From NCBI GenBank assembly GCA_900543415.1, contig UQRE01000010.1, positions 1-62,447 of the forward strand: DNA of 62,447 nt, written 5' to 3'. Shown in pieces: positions 16,649 to 26,111 of this stretch. Position 1 is the stretch's first letter, and each line of letters opens with the position of its first letter. Position numbers and translations under genes: made by a program. Under the pieces are notes generated by a model. The model saw only the letters and a program-made list of their open reading frames with translations, did no database searches and was not told the origin of the DNA. Origin of the DNA: an uncultured Dorea sp. (GTDB lineage: Bacteria; Bacillota; Clostridia; Lachnospirales; Lachnospiraceae).

Positions 16649-16667
16649 TAAAATGACCTGTCTTTTT
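16633..16667 (+). terminator. Rho-independent terminator
   Basis: Stem AAAGACAGGTC (16634-16644) and GACCTGTCTTT (16655-16665) followed by T residues; it overlaps the stop codon of the small membrane protein gene. It can also serve minus-strand transcripts ending near 16684. Confidence 0.85.
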
Positions 16668-16683
16668 CATTTCAAATCTTCTC

Positions 16684-16839
16684 TTATATATACATCTCAG
16701 CAAGTGCAAGCGCCTGTCTTCCCGTAAGCGCATTTCTTTTCTGCTTTTCCCGAACATCTTCTCTGATTCTTTTTCTTTTGGCAAGGTATTCTTCCATAGA
16801 AATAACTTCCGGGCTGCTGTATTCAATCTTCTGTTTCAT
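16684..16839 (-). CDS. Small basic protein of 51 residues
   Basis: A short frame with an excellent ribosome binding site (CGGAGG, 9 bases before ATG 16839). The product begins MKQKIEYSSPEVISMEEYLA and is then lysine/arginine-rich and helical (KRKRIREDVREKQKRNALTG) with a hydrophobic end. I do not recognise it. No homologue could be searched. The strong site and the biased, amphipathic composition favour a real gene over chance. Confidence 0.6.
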   Translation of the reverse strand: MKQKIEYSSPEVISMEEYLAKRKRIREDVREKQKRNALTGRQALALAEMYI

Positions 16840-16937
16840 CTTAAAATACCTCCGTTCTTTTATTTTACTCCCGCCTTATCAATATATGCACAAGGCATTG
16901 TCTTTATGACAACTTTCTGTACATGATCTACTATAGA

Positions 16938-16951
16938 GGACAATTGTGTCC
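16938..16951. promoter_or_regulatory. Dyad between purA and the 51-residue gene
   Basis: Imperfect palindrome GGACA-ATTG-TGTCC, about 100 bases upstream of the 51-residue gene and 50 bases past purA. It could be an operator for the small gene. No clear terminator for purA is seen in 16840-17000, apart from a weak AAACG/CGTTT stem near 16976-16988. Confidence 0.3.
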
Positions 16952-17000
16952 AGCCTGTGGCAGTTTTCTAAAAATAAACGAACGTTTTTCTTAAGATAAT

Positions 17001-18281
17001 TTAAACATTTCTATGAATGATATCTTCTCTTCCCGGTCCGTTAGAAATCATTGTGATCGGGTATCCGATTTCCTTTTCTATGAATTCAATATAGTTTCTG
17101 CAATTTTCAGGAAGCTCTTCATATGTTTTAATTCCACGAATATCACTCTTCCATCCCGGAAGAACTTTCAGTACCGGTTTTGCCTTCTCAAGTAAATGTG
17201 TCGGTGGAAATTCTGTTGTCACCTCTCCGTCAATCTCATAGCCCACACATACCGGGATCTCATCCAGATAGCCAAGTACATCCAACACTGTAAATGCTAC
17301 GTCTGTCGTTCCCTGCATCCGGCATCCATACTTGGAAGCTACACAGTCAAACCATCCCATACGGCGCGGTCTTCCGGTTGTGGCACCAAATTCTCCGCCG
17401 TCGCCGCCTCGTTTTCTGAGTTCATCCGCTTCTTCACCAAAGATCTCACTTACAAAAGCACCTGCGCCTACCGCACTGGAATATGCTTTACATACTGTAA
17501 CAATCTCCTTAATCTCATATGGAGGGATTCCCGCTCCGATAGCTCCAAATCCCGCCAATGTAGAAGAAGACGTTACCATTGGATAAATGCCATGGTCCGG
17601 ATCTTTCAAGGAGCCAAGCTGCCCTTCCAGCAGCACTGTCTTTCCCTCTTTAAGCGCGTTGTGAAGGAACAAAGACGTATCGCATACGAACGGCTCAACC
17701 ATTTCTTTGTATGTGTGAAGTTCTTCCAACAACTCCTCCGGCTGAATCAGCGGCTTATGATATAAATGCTCAAGCAAAATATTCTTCTGTTCTGCCACGC
17801 GCACAACTTTTTCTTTCAACAGTTCTTCATCAAAGAGCTCACTCACCTGAAAACCGATCTTGGCATATTTGTCAGAATAAAATGGTGCAATTCCGGATTT
17901 GGTGGAACCAAAAGACTTACCCCCAAGGCGTTCTTCTTCATATGCATCAAAATTCTTATGATAAGACATCACCATCTGTGCACGGTCAGACACAAGAATC
18001 TTCGGCATTGGCACACCTCGTTCTACGATCGACTGCACTTCCTTAAAAAGTATCTCCACATCTAAAGCGACACCATTTCCTATAATGCTTGTTGTGTGAT
18101 CATAGAACACTCCTGACGGAAGTGTGTGAAGTGCAAATTTTCCGTAATTATTGATGATGGTATGTCCGGCATTGGCACCACCCTGAAATCGAACGATAAT
18201 GTCCGCTTTCTCTGCCATCATATCCGTGATCTTTCCTTTTCCTTCGTCACCCCAGTTGGCTCCTACTACTGCTTTTACCAT
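17001..18281 (-). CDS. purA: Adenylosuccinate synthetase
   Basis: Joins IMP and aspartate using GTP, the first step from IMP to AMP. Seen over 426 residues: the GTP-binding loop GDEGKGK at 11-17, catalytic Asp11-equivalent and His40 in GGANAGHTI, TSSSTLAGFGAIGAGIPP around the IMP loop, and the C-terminal GWKSDIRGI and NYIEFIEKEIG region. Length is normal. AGGAGG precedes the start. No purine riboswitch or PurR-type box is visible in the short space upstream. Confidence 0.97.
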   Translation of the reverse strand: MVKAVVGANWGDEGKGKITDMMAEKADIIVRFQGGANAGHTIINNYGKFALHTLPSGVFYDHTTSIIGNGVALDVEILFKEVQSIVERGVPMPKILVSDRAQMVMSYHKNFDAYEEERLGGKSFGSTKSGIAPFYSDKYAKIGFQVSELFDEELLKEKVVRVAEQKNILLEHLYHKPLIQPEELLEELHTYKEMVEPFVCDTSLFLHNALKEGKTVLLEGQLGSLKDPDHGIYPMVTSSSTLAGFGAIGAGIPPYEIKEIVTVCKAYSSAVGAGAFVSEIFGEEADELRKRGGDGGEFGATTGRPRRMGWFDCVASKYGCRMQGTTDVAFTVLDVLGYLDEIPVCVGYEIDGEVTTEFPPTHLLEKAKPVLKVLPGWKSDIRGIKTYEELPENCRNYIEFIEKEIGYPITMISNGPGREDIIHRNV

Positions 18282-18333
18282 CTTAATTCCTCCTGCTTTT
18301 GTGTTATTGGTCTTTCATAGTTCTTTTTATATT

Positions 18334-19911
18334 TTACATCAAAGGCGCGATCAGTCTCAATATCTGACCGGAAATTTTTGTCAGAAGAGACCGGTTCTTC
18401 ACCTCGATCAACGTAACTTTATGACACTTCGCCAGTGTCTGTTGGAAATCCCGTTCAATTCGGTCAATCTCCGAATTGTTATAAATAAATGCGCCACATT
18501 CAAAATGCAGATACAGACTTCGATAATCCAGATTGATGGTTCCTACTGTTGCAGTATCATCATCCGACACGAATACTTTCGCATGTACAAATCCCGGAGT
18601 ATACTCGTAGATCTGTACTCCTCCCTCGATCAATTCTTTATAATATGTCTTCGCAACTACAAAGGCATACCACTTGTCCGGAATATGAGGCATAATAATA
18701 ATCACTTCAATTCCACTTTTTGCCACTCGCGTCAGCGTTGTGATCATTTCATTGTCAAGAATCAGATACGGGGTCATAATATGCACATATTTTTTCGCAT
18801 GATTTAATATATGGAAATAAACTTCCTCACCCACATTTTCATTGTCAAAAGGGCTGTCCGCATACGGAATTACATAACCCAACTCTCTTTTCAGTCCTTT
18901 TCTCTTCGGGGTCAGATAGCGCTCATAATTCTCCGGTTTTCTTTCACTGACATTCCACATCTGCAAGAACATCATTGTAAGACTCTGCACAGCATCGCCT
19001 CTTAGCATAACAGCGGTATCTTTCCAATGTCCAAAGCGTACCTTCCTGTTGATATACTCGTCACCGAGATTGATTCCACCGGTAAAGCCCACCTTACCGT
19101 CAATCACACAGATCTTTCTGTGATCACGGTTATTCTGAGTTGTAGACAGGAATGGTTTCATTGGGTTTGACATCTTACACTGGATTCCGTACTTTCGAAG
19201 TTGAGACGGGTAGTTATAAGGAAGCATGGAAATGGCGCACATTCCATCATACATAAATCTTACCTCTACCCCTTCCGATACTTTCTCGATCAGTATTTCC
19301 CGAATTGTATCCCACATGTAGCTTTCTTCCACGATAAAATATTCCATAAAGATAAATCGCTTCGCCTTTTTTAATTCTGCCACTAAGTAGCGGAACTTAT
19401 ATTCACCCAATGGAAAATATTTTACCTCTGTATTCCGATAAGTCGGGAAACCTAACTGATGGGATAAATAATACGACAAATTTGCATTTGCTGATTTGCT
19501 TGCCCAGATAGCATCGACCACATCCGGGTCCTGAACCATATACTCGTCTGTCTCAATCTTAAGAGCCGCCTGTCTGGAGCGAAGGAACTTCGTTCCAGGC
19601 TGCATTTTGACGTAAATAAAGAAAATCGTTCCGATCAATGGCGTCAGAATAACAAACAGAAGCCACGTCATCTTAAATTCCGGCATTCCTGAATCATTGA
19701 TAATATAGATCAAAACAACGACACGCATCAAAACAAAGATTCCATAGATAAAATCTTTATACGCTTCCAGATAATATGTTGTGCCAACTACAAGCCCAAT
19801 CTGCATCAGGATCAGCAGAAGGATGATACCTGTACGGCTGAATATAATACGGAACAAGCCTTTTTTCGCTTTTTCCGGTACTTGTGTTACTTGTGTTTTC
19901 TTCATGTTCAC
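18334..19911 (-). CDS. cls: Cardiolipin synthase
   Basis: Makes cardiolipin from two phosphatidylglycerol molecules at the membrane. Seen over 525 residues: two N-terminal membrane helices (about 24-46 and 54-71) plus a third region to about 101, and two HKD motifs of the phospholipase D superfamily, HRKICVIDG at 264 and HAKVFVSDD at 443, each followed by the GGxN or GTxN segment. Length fits Firmicutes Cls. It appears monocistronic, 52 bases upstream of purA. A TTGAGA-17-TAAACT promoter is plausible near 19945-19975. Confidence 0.95.
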   Translation of the reverse strand: MNMKKTQVTQVPEKAKKGLFRIIFSRTGIILLLILMQIGLVVGTTYYLEAYKDFIYGIFVLMRVVVLIYIINDSGMPEFKMTWLLFVILTPLIGTIFFIYVKMQPGTKFLRSRQAALKIETDEYMVQDPDVVDAIWASKSANANLSYYLSHQLGFPTYRNTEVKYFPLGEYKFRYLVAELKKAKRFIFMEYFIVEESYMWDTIREILIEKVSEGVEVRFMYDGMCAISMLPYNYPSQLRKYGIQCKMSNPMKPFLSTTQNNRDHRKICVIDGKVGFTGGINLGDEYINRKVRFGHWKDTAVMLRGDAVQSLTMMFLQMWNVSERKPENYERYLTPKRKGLKRELGYVIPYADSPFDNENVGEEVYFHILNHAKKYVHIMTPYLILDNEMITTLTRVAKSGIEVIIIMPHIPDKWYAFVVAKTYYKELIEGGVQIYEYTPGFVHAKVFVSDDDTATVGTINLDYRSLYLHFECGAFIYNNSEIDRIERDFQQTLAKCHKVTLIEVKNRSLLTKISGQILRLIAPLM

Positions 19912-20118
19912 TCACCTCTAATGCAAAAAACATTACTGATACAGTTTAACATAATTTCTTTCCCTTCTCAACAGTGGTTCTTCGACAGATTCTTTTAAAT
20001 TTTTCTAAAAACTTTGTGAAAGTTTTATACTATTTCCTCTCTTACCCTTTTCTTTTCCCACGAAAAGTATTACAATGTCACTATTAGGGAACGCTGTATG
20101 AAAGGAGAATTGTTCACT

Positions 20119-20421
20119 ATGAAAAAATATTTTAAAAGATTATTAGAGGTTACAGCAGTTGTTGCCGCTGTTGCAGGCGTTATTTATTTCTTTAAGAACA
20201 ATCGTTCATCAGACGAGGACATCTTCGAGGATGATTTTGAGGATGAAGATTTCGACCTTGATGAAGACTTAAAACCTGCCGGAGATCGTGGTTATGTTTC
20301 TCTGGCTCCAAAGGCAGAAGAAGAGGCAACAGAACCTGTAGAAGAAACTACAGAGAAAGAAGAAAAAGAAGAAGTTTCTGAAGAAAAGGACGAGGCTTCT
20401 GAAGAAAAAAGCGAAGTATAA
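20119..20421 (+). CDS. Membrane-anchored protein with a very acidic tail
   Basis: A 100-residue protein: basic KKYFKRLLE, one hydrophobic helix (about residues 8-24), then a long disordered tail dominated by Glu and Asp, with a break at residues 45-62 (GDRGYVSLAPK). The start at ATG 20119 is supported by AAAGGAGAA; an earlier ATG (20098) contains it. I do not recognise a family; similar YtxH-like or general acidic tail proteins are common in Clostridia. A bidirectional terminator follows. Confidence 0.7.
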   Translation: MKKYFKRLLEVTAVVAAVAGVIYFFKNNRSSDEDIFEDDFEDEDFDLDEDLKPAGDRGYVSLAPKAEEEATEPVEETTEKEEKEEVSEEKDEASEEKSEV

Positions 20422-20489
20422 GATCTGGCAGCCAACAAAACATGGCTATCCAGTAATATAATTTTCAAACTTTCTATTTTCAAAAAAAT

Positions 20490-20555
20490 AAGAATCTCCG
20501 AATGAACATCTGTGTTTTAAACATTAGATTTTCTTTCGGAGATTCTTGTTTTTCT
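20490..20555. terminator. Bidirectional terminator
   Basis: Perfect arms AAGAATCTCCGAA (20490-20502) and TTCGGAGATTCTT (20535-20547) with T-rich sequence on the right and A-rich on the left. It stands between the convergent acidic-tail gene and the MocR gene and may end both. Confidence 0.85.
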
Positions 20556-20617
20556 TATTTAATCTTATACCATAAAGAAAAATCCTCAACAATATCATAG
20601 ATTGCGACCGTCAGCGG

Positions 20618-22012
20618 TTATATCCAACAATTGATGAGCCTGTCTGCCGCCTTTTTTATCTTCGTTTCGGATAGATTTGCATAACCAAGTAAAACCGTAG
20701 CTCTTTCTTCTTTTGTCGTCTGAATCCGGTATTCTGACAATCCATACACTTTGATTCCTTCCGCCTTTGCACTGTTTAGCAAATGTTCTTCGGAATATTC
20801 TTTCGAAAAAGTGAGTAAAATGTGTACTCCTGCATGTTCCCCGGAGATTTGACAGATTTTAAGGAGCGGTCGCAATTCATCAATCAACACGTCATGGCGG
20901 CTTTTATACATGGCTCTTGTTTTGTTGAGATGTCTTTCAAAATAACCATCTTCAATAAATTTCTGTACGATCAGTTGATCTACCTTCGACACTGTCGAAT
21001 GGATATGTCCCAGTCGTTCTTCATAACGCTTAAGCAGTGGGTTCGGAAGTACCATGTAACTCATTCGGATCGCCGGTGCAATGGATTTTGAAAAGGTACC
21101 AAGATAAATCACTTTTTCATTCTTATCATAGCCTTGCAGTGACGGAATCGGCTTCCCTTTATATCGAAACTCACTGTCATAATCGTCTTCTATAATATAT
21201 CGTTCCTCTCCAAGTACCGCCCATTTAAGCAACTCCACCCGTCTCTTCAATGGCATAACGATTCCTGTCGGATACTGATGTGAGGGTGTCACGTAAGCAA
21301 TATCCGCTCCGCTCTTCAAAAGCCGATCTACTTTCATGCCGTAATGATCCAAAGAAACCGGAACTGTTTCATATCCAAGACTTTCCATCATGCGATAAGC
21401 CTGCTTGTACGCCGGATCTTCAAACGCAATCTGATGTTCCTTTCCAAGCAGCATGCCAAGAAGCATAAGAATATAATCACTTCCTGCCCCCACAACAATC
21501 TGCTCCGGACTGCACAGAACTCCTCTTGCCTGATACAGATAATGACAAATCGCACTGCGAAAAGCATATTCTCCTTTCGGATCTCCGCTTTTAAACAACT
21601 CTGTCCGGTCATCTAATAACACTTCTCTTGACAGCTTTCTCCACACCTCGTACGGGAAACTATTAAGATCTACCCCGTTGGGCGTAAAATCAAAATCATA
21701 TGTTTCTTTTTCTTTTAAAGGTGCTTGCGGAACCTCTTTTTCTTTATTTAAATGATACAACTCTTCAATCTGCGCCACAAAAAATCCCCTGCACGGTTCC
21801 GATTCGATATATCCTTCAGACAAAAGCTGTTCATAGGCAAGCTCTACAGTACTTCTGCTCACAGTCAAATGCTTAGACAATGCTCTTGTAGAAGGAAGTT
21901 TTTCTCCGTAAGAGAGATGTCCGCTTTGAATATTCAACTTAATATATTGGTAAATCTGCTCATAAAGCGGCGTTTTGGAATTGTTTTTTAAAGGTATGGT
22001 CAATTCATTCAT
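20618..22012 (-). CDS. MocR/PdxR-type regulator with aminotransferase domain
   Basis: A 464-residue fusion: an N-terminal GntR winged helix (residues 1-75, with GEKLPSTRALSKHLTVSRST) joined to a class I aminotransferase-like domain. Seen: the PLP-lysine region YLGTFSKSIAP, and EDDYDSEFRY upstream. MocR proteins sense PLP or amino-acid-derived ligands; PdxR members control vitamin B6 synthesis, but no pdx gene is nearby, so the target is open. ATG 22012 has AAAGGA 6 bases away; the frame extends to 22066 without such a site. Confidence 0.92.
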   Translation of the reverse strand: MNELTIPLKNNSKTPLYEQIYQYIKLNIQSGHLSYGEKLPSTRALSKHLTVSRSTVELAYEQLLSEGYIESEPCRGFFVAQIEELYHLNKEKEVPQAPLKEKETYDFDFTPNGVDLNSFPYEVWRKLSREVLLDDRTELFKSGDPKGEYAFRSAICHYLYQARGVLCSPEQIVVGAGSDYILMLLGMLLGKEHQIAFEDPAYKQAYRMMESLGYETVPVSLDHYGMKVDRLLKSGADIAYVTPSHQYPTGIVMPLKRRVELLKWAVLGEERYIIEDDYDSEFRYKGKPIPSLQGYDKNEKVIYLGTFSKSIAPAIRMSYMVLPNPLLKRYEERLGHIHSTVSKVDQLIVQKFIEDGYFERHLNKTRAMYKSRHDVLIDELRPLLKICQISGEHAGVHILLTFSKEYSEEHLLNSAKAEGIKVYGLSEYRIQTTKEERATVLLGYANLSETKIKKAADRLINCWI

Positions 22013-22035
22013 TATCTTTTCCTTTTTAATAAAGA

Positions 22036-22055
22036 GCGAGGTATTCCTACCCCGC
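22036..22055 (-). terminator. Terminator after glnS
   Basis: GCGGGGTA/TACCTCGC stem (22036-22055 with one mismatch and a small loop) followed on the minus strand by TCTTTATT, 27 bases after the glnS stop. It separates glnS from the MocR gene. Confidence 0.6.
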
Positions 22056-22081
22056 CCCTGTTTCACTTTTATTCGTATGTT

Positions 22082-23755
22082 TTATTTCTTCGGAAGCTTA
22101 AAAGAACTCTTCAGTGACACAATCCGGTTAAATACCAGATTCTCCGGTGTAGAATCTTTTGCATCAATACAGAAATATCCATTTCTCACAAACTGGAAAC
22201 TATCGTATGCTTTCGCATCTTCAAAGTTTGGCTCTACAAAACAATTCTTGCGGATCTCCAGTGAATTCGGATTCAGATTCATAGAACCGTCTTCCTCATT
22301 GTAGACCCCCTTCTCTTCATCGATCAGATTCTCATAGAGACGAACCTCTGCCTGCTTTGCATACGGAGCTGCCACCCAGTGAATCGTTCCTTTGACTTTA
22401 CGACCGGTGAAACCGCTTCCACTCTTTGTCTCCGGATCATATGTGGCATGAACAACGGTCACATTTCCGTTTTCATCAGTCTCGTATCCGGTACATTTTA
22501 CAAAATATGCCTGCATAAGACGTACTTCATTGTCCGGGAATAAGCGGAAATATTTCTTCGGAGGCTCGATCATAAAATCGTCTCTTTCAATATAGAGTTC
22601 TCTGCAGAATGGAATCTTTCTCTTGCCGAGAGACTCATTTTCCAGATTATTCTCTGCATCCAGCCATTCCATCTCGCCTTCCGGATAATTGTCGATCACT
22701 AATTTGATCGGATCTAAGATTGCCATCATACGCGGCTTTTTCAATTTCAGATCTTCACGGATACAGTACTCAAGCATTGCATAATCTACGGAACCCTGCG
22801 CCTTAGAGACACCACACAGCTCTACAAACATCTTCAGAGATTCCGGTGTGAATCCTCTTCTTCTGAGAGCTGCAATAGATACGAGACGCGGATCATCCCA
22901 TCCGTCCACTACACCGTCTTGAACCAATTTCTTAATATATCTCTTACCTGTTACCACATTTGTCAAATACATCTTTGCAAATTCAATCTGTCTCGGTGCA
23001 GGGTCAAACTCACATTCACGAACAACCCAGTCATACAACGGTCTGTGATCCTCAAATTCCAACGTACAGATAGAGTGAGTGATCTTCTCGACCGCATCCT
23101 CAATTGGGTGAGCGAAATCGTACATTGGATAAATGCACCATTTATCTCCTGTGTTATGGTGAGACATATGTGCCACACGGTAAATAACCGGATCACGCAT
23201 ATTGATATTCGGAGATGCCATATCAATCTTTGCACGCAGAACCTTTTCTCCGTCTTTATATTTACCTTCACGCATCTCTTCGAACAGCTGAAGGTTTTCC
23301 TCTACGGAGCGGTCGCGGTATGGGCTGTTTTTTCCCGGCTCTTTGAGTGTACCTCTGTATTCACGAATCTCTTCCGCACTCAAGTCACACACGTAAGCCT
23401 TGCCTTTCTTGATCAATTTTACTGCACACTCATACATAGTATCAAAATAATCAGATGCAAAATAAAGGTGCTCTTTAAAATCTGCCCCCAGCCATTCCAC
23501 ATCTTTTTTAATAGACTCTACAAATTCTGTGTCTTCTTTCATCGGATTTGTATCATCAAATCTCAAATGAAATGTTCCATTATATTTCTGCGCCAGTCCA
23601 TAGTTCAACAAAATAGACTTGGCATGTCCAATATGAAGATATCCGTTCGGTTCCGGTGGAAATCTGGTACAAACTTCCTGATAAACCCTTTCACGTAAAT
23701 CTTTCTCTATCTCCTGTTCAATAAAATTCTTGGAAACTACTGCTTCTTCTCCCAT
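22082..23755 (-). CDS. glnS: Glutaminyl-tRNA synthetase
   Basis: Charges tRNA-Gln directly. Seen over 557 residues: the class I signature PPEPNGYLHIGHAKSI, the DDTNP motif, a GlnRS-specific catalytic core, and the two C-terminal anticodon-binding barrels. The position of the KMSKS-type loop reads TNVVTGKRYIKKLV rather than VMSKR; only the GKR lysine remains. This also appears to be the version I recall from relatives, but I cannot confirm it. The start at ATG 23755 has AGGAGG 6 bases before it; the frame extends to 23815 without one. Confidence 0.95.
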   Translation of the reverse strand: MGEEAVVSKNFIEQEIEKDLRERVYQEVCTRFPPEPNGYLHIGHAKSILLNYGLAQKYNGTFHLRFDDTNPMKEDTEFVESIKKDVEWLGADFKEHLYFASDYFDTMYECAVKLIKKGKAYVCDLSAEEIREYRGTLKEPGKNSPYRDRSVEENLQLFEEMREGKYKDGEKVLRAKIDMASPNINMRDPVIYRVAHMSHHNTGDKWCIYPMYDFAHPIEDAVEKITHSICTLEFEDHRPLYDWVVRECEFDPAPRQIEFAKMYLTNVVTGKRYIKKLVQDGVVDGWDDPRLVSIAALRRRGFTPESLKMFVELCGVSKAQGSVDYAMLEYCIREDLKLKKPRMMAILDPIKLVIDNYPEGEMEWLDAENNLENESLGKRKIPFCRELYIERDDFMIEPPKKYFRLFPDNEVRLMQAYFVKCTGYETDENGNVTVVHATYDPETKSGSGFTGRKVKGTIHWVAAPYAKQAEVRLYENLIDEEKGVYNEEDGSMNLNPNSLEIRKNCFVEPNFEDAKAYDSFQFVRNGYFCIDAKDSTPENLVFNRIVSLKSSFKLPKK

Positions 23756-23825
23756 CATCTTCCTCCTAGCATACATTCTGTTCCTTATCTTATCATAAAA
23801 AGCGCCTTGAAACAAGGCACACGCC

Positions 23826-25181
23826 TTACTTTGTACTGTCTTTTTTCATTCCGTACGGCATCCAGTTTCCCTTCCAAACATAGATCAGGATCATCACCAG
23901 ACCGACCAGCCATGATAATGGATAACCGAGCATAACACCACCGATCTTATGTGATACGGACATCGCTCCCCAGATCCACAAAACCCGGAAAATGCAAAGT
24001 GAAAACAAGAACACGACCATAGCCTGCATCGTCTTTCCGGTTCCCCGAATTGTTCCCGCCAAAATATGAAGAATTCCAAGCATCCAATAAAATGGGCAGA
24101 AAAACTTCATAATATATACTCCGTATTCTACCACCTTCCCATTTTGTGTAAATACTCCGATGACCTGCGGAGCAAATGCAAGAAGCAGAATTCCTGTACA
24201 GACGGTATATATAATTCCCATTGCCACCGATACGTACATTCCTTTTTTCACACGGTCAAGGCGTCCGGCTCCCACGTTTTGTCCTACAAAGGTAGTGGCA
24301 GCCATGCTGAAGCTTAATACCGGAAGGATATTAAATCCATCGACTTTAATATACGCTGCGAATCCCGCCATAGCCACTGCACCAAAACTATTTACACTGG
24401 ACTGGACAATCACATTAGACAGTGAAATTACGATATTCTGCACGCCGGTTGGCAGTCCGATTTTCAGAATCTTTCCAAGAAGGTTATCGTAACACCGAAT
24501 ATCTTTTAATTTTACCCGGTACACATCCTCACTTCTTACAAGAAACAATATAATAAAAATACAGGACAGCAGCTGACTGATATCTGTCGCAATAGCTGCG
24601 CCTACGATTCCCATTTTCAATACGACAACAAACAGAAGATCAAGAAAAATATTAGATGTAGCCGCAATCATCAAATAGACAAGTGAACGTTTCGAATTAC
24701 CTACCGCATTCAGGATTCCCGCTGACATATTATAGACAACAGAAAATAGAATACCTCCAAAATAGACTTTCAAGTAAATTGATGCCTGATCAAATACTTC
24801 TTGCGGCGTTCCCATTGCTTTCAGCAAAATTGGAGTTGCCACAATTCCGACTACTGTAAGAACAGCCCCCGCTGCAATGGCAATAGCGATCGTTGTATGT
24901 ACTGCCTTACGGACGCCTTCTCTATCCTGCGCTCCGTAAAACTGAGCGATAACAACTCCGGCTCCCGCAGAAGCTCCGATACAAAATCCGATCAAAAGGT
25001 TAATAAGGGAGCCGCTGGAACCCACGGCTGCCAACGCTTCACTTCCGATATAGTTTCCAACAATAATGGAATCTACGGTATTATAAAGTTGTTGAAATAA
25101 ATTTCCCAAAATCAAAGGAATGGAAAAAAATAATATTTTCTTCCAGATAGAACCTTCTGTCATTACTGTTGATTTTTTCAT
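23826..25181 (-). CDS. MATE-family multidrug/sodium antiporter
   Basis: A 451-residue transporter with 12 predicted helices in two matching halves. Seen: the N-terminal FSIPLILGNLFQQLYNTVDS motif and VGNYIGSEALAAVG, both hallmarks of the DinF/NorM-like MATE family. Exports drugs or metabolites using a cation gradient; the substrate is unknown. I start at ATG 25181, preceded by GGGGGAAGG. It lies 10 bases after the glnS frame's upstream end and likely has its own promoter. It resembles the second MATE gene at 53783. Confidence 0.92.
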   Translation of the reverse strand: MKKSTVMTEGSIWKKILFFSIPLILGNLFQQLYNTVDSIIVGNYIGSEALAAVGSSGSLINLLIGFCIGASAGAGVVIAQFYGAQDREGVRKAVHTTIAIAIAAGAVLTVVGIVATPILLKAMGTPQEVFDQASIYLKVYFGGILFSVVYNMSAGILNAVGNSKRSLVYLMIAATSNIFLDLLFVVVLKMGIVGAAIATDISQLLSCIFIILFLVRSEDVYRVKLKDIRCYDNLLGKILKIGLPTGVQNIVISLSNVIVQSSVNSFGAVAMAGFAAYIKVDGFNILPVLSFSMAATTFVGQNVGAGRLDRVKKGMYVSVAMGIIYTVCTGILLLAFAPQVIGVFTQNGKVVEYGVYIMKFFCPFYWMLGILHILAGTIRGTGKTMQAMVVFLFSLCIFRVLWIWGAMSVSHKIGGVMLGYPLSWLVGLVMILIYVWKGNWMPYGMKKDSTK

Positions 25182-25245
25182 AATCCTTCCCCCTAAAATG
25201 CATTTTCTTCCTTCCTTCAACATCCTCTGCAACAGACACACCAAA

Positions 25246-25281
25246 GAAAAGACCCTCAAAAATCTACATTTTCAAGGGCCT
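25246..25281 (-). terminator. Terminator after tRNA-Thr
   Basis: Stem of GGCCCTTGAAAAT and ATTTTTGAGGGTC (25251-25280) followed on the minus strand by TTTTCTTT, 16 bases past the tRNA. Confidence 0.8.
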
Positions 25282-25295
25282 TACTTCTCTCTTTA

Positions 25296-25368
25296 AGCTG
25301 CCTAGCGGAATCGAACCGCCGACCTCCGCCTTACCAAGGCGACGCTCTACCGACTGAGCCAAGGCAGC
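25296..25368 (-). tRNA. tRNA-Thr (anticodon GGT)
   Basis: A 73-base cloverleaf: acceptor arm GCTGCCT/AGGCAGC, D arm GCTC/GAGC, anticodon stem closing the loop TT-GGT-AA, and a T arm with GGTTCGATTCC. The anticodon GGU reads ACC and ACU. No CCA is encoded. It lies 73 bases downstream of sigH on the same strand and may be cotranscribed with it. Confidence 0.97.
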
Positions 25369-25440
25369 ACGTGCATTCCATCTTCTGCAATTTCAAATGA
25401 TATGCAACATTGATACTATACACTATTTTCAATCACTTTG

Positions 25441-26046
25441 TCAACAACCAGATTGCAAAATCTTCTCTGTCTTACTCTTAATTCTCTGAAGAGCATTATC
25501 GATGGTTTTCGGGCTTTTATCAAGGAGTCTTGCGATTGTTTTATAATCTGTCCCAAGTAAATGCAGATACAGAACACGATTCTCAAGATCACTGAGATTT
25601 TCTTCCAGCTTCGCTTCTAATATCTGCGCCCGCTCTCTGCCCACAAGCAATTCCTCCGGGTTGCTCTGGTCTCCCGCCTCCATTTTATCAAGCAATGTAC
25701 TTTGATCCTCTCCCTGCTCGTAAAACGAAATATAACTGTTTAGCGGACTGTGTTTCTTCCTCTTTGACGCTTCAATGGCCGAATACATCTGTCTTGTAAT
25801 ACAAAGCTTCGCAAAACTGTAAAAAGACGTATCCTGCTCTGTCTGGTAATCCCGCACTGCTTTGAAAAGCCCGATCATCCCCTCTTGGATCAGATCGTCA
25901 TTCTCTCCCCCGAGAAGAAACATGGCATTTGCTTCTTTTCGCACCAGATTTTTATACTTTTCCATGAGATAATCCATGATTGTTTTGTCACCTTGACGAA
26001 ATTTGCAGATCAACTGCTCATCCGTCATATGTTCATACTTGGACAT
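25441..26046 (-). CDS. sigH: RNA polymerase sporulation sigma factor SigH
   Basis: A 201-residue sigma-70-family factor that directs early sporulation and stationary-phase genes. Seen: region 2 with DLIQEGMIGLFKAVRDY and SFYSFAKLCITRQM, and a region 4 helix-turn-helix LGTDYKTIARLLDKSPKTI. This layout, together with adjacent rlmB and mrnC/cysS, is the standard Clostridia gene order and supports SigH over other alternatives. It follows rlmB by 65 bases. Confidence 0.95.
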   Translation of the reverse strand: MSKYEHMTDEQLICKFRQGDKTIMDYLMEKYKNLVRKEANAMFLLGGENDDLIQEGMIGLFKAVRDYQTEQDTSFYSFAKLCITRQMYSAIEASKRKKHSPLNSYISFYEQGEDQSTLLDKMEAGDQSNPEELLVGRERAQILEAKLEENLSDLENRVLYLHLLGTDYKTIARLLDKSPKTIDNALQRIKSKTEKILQSGC

Positions 26047-26111
26047 TTCTCCATTCTCACTTTCCAGACATTCCCTTTAAGCACTGTGTTTATCTGCTTT
26101 TCTCATGCCTT

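Noticed and set aside
17196..17765. 189-codon plus-strand frame opposite purA
   Set aside because: Shadow frame; no start site and no motif.
18282..18333. Purine riboswitch before purA
   Set aside because: The 52-base gap is too short for a riboswitch.
22919..23698. 259-codon plus-strand frame opposite glnS
   Set aside because: Shadow of a conserved essential gene; composition is unusual and no family motif is seen.
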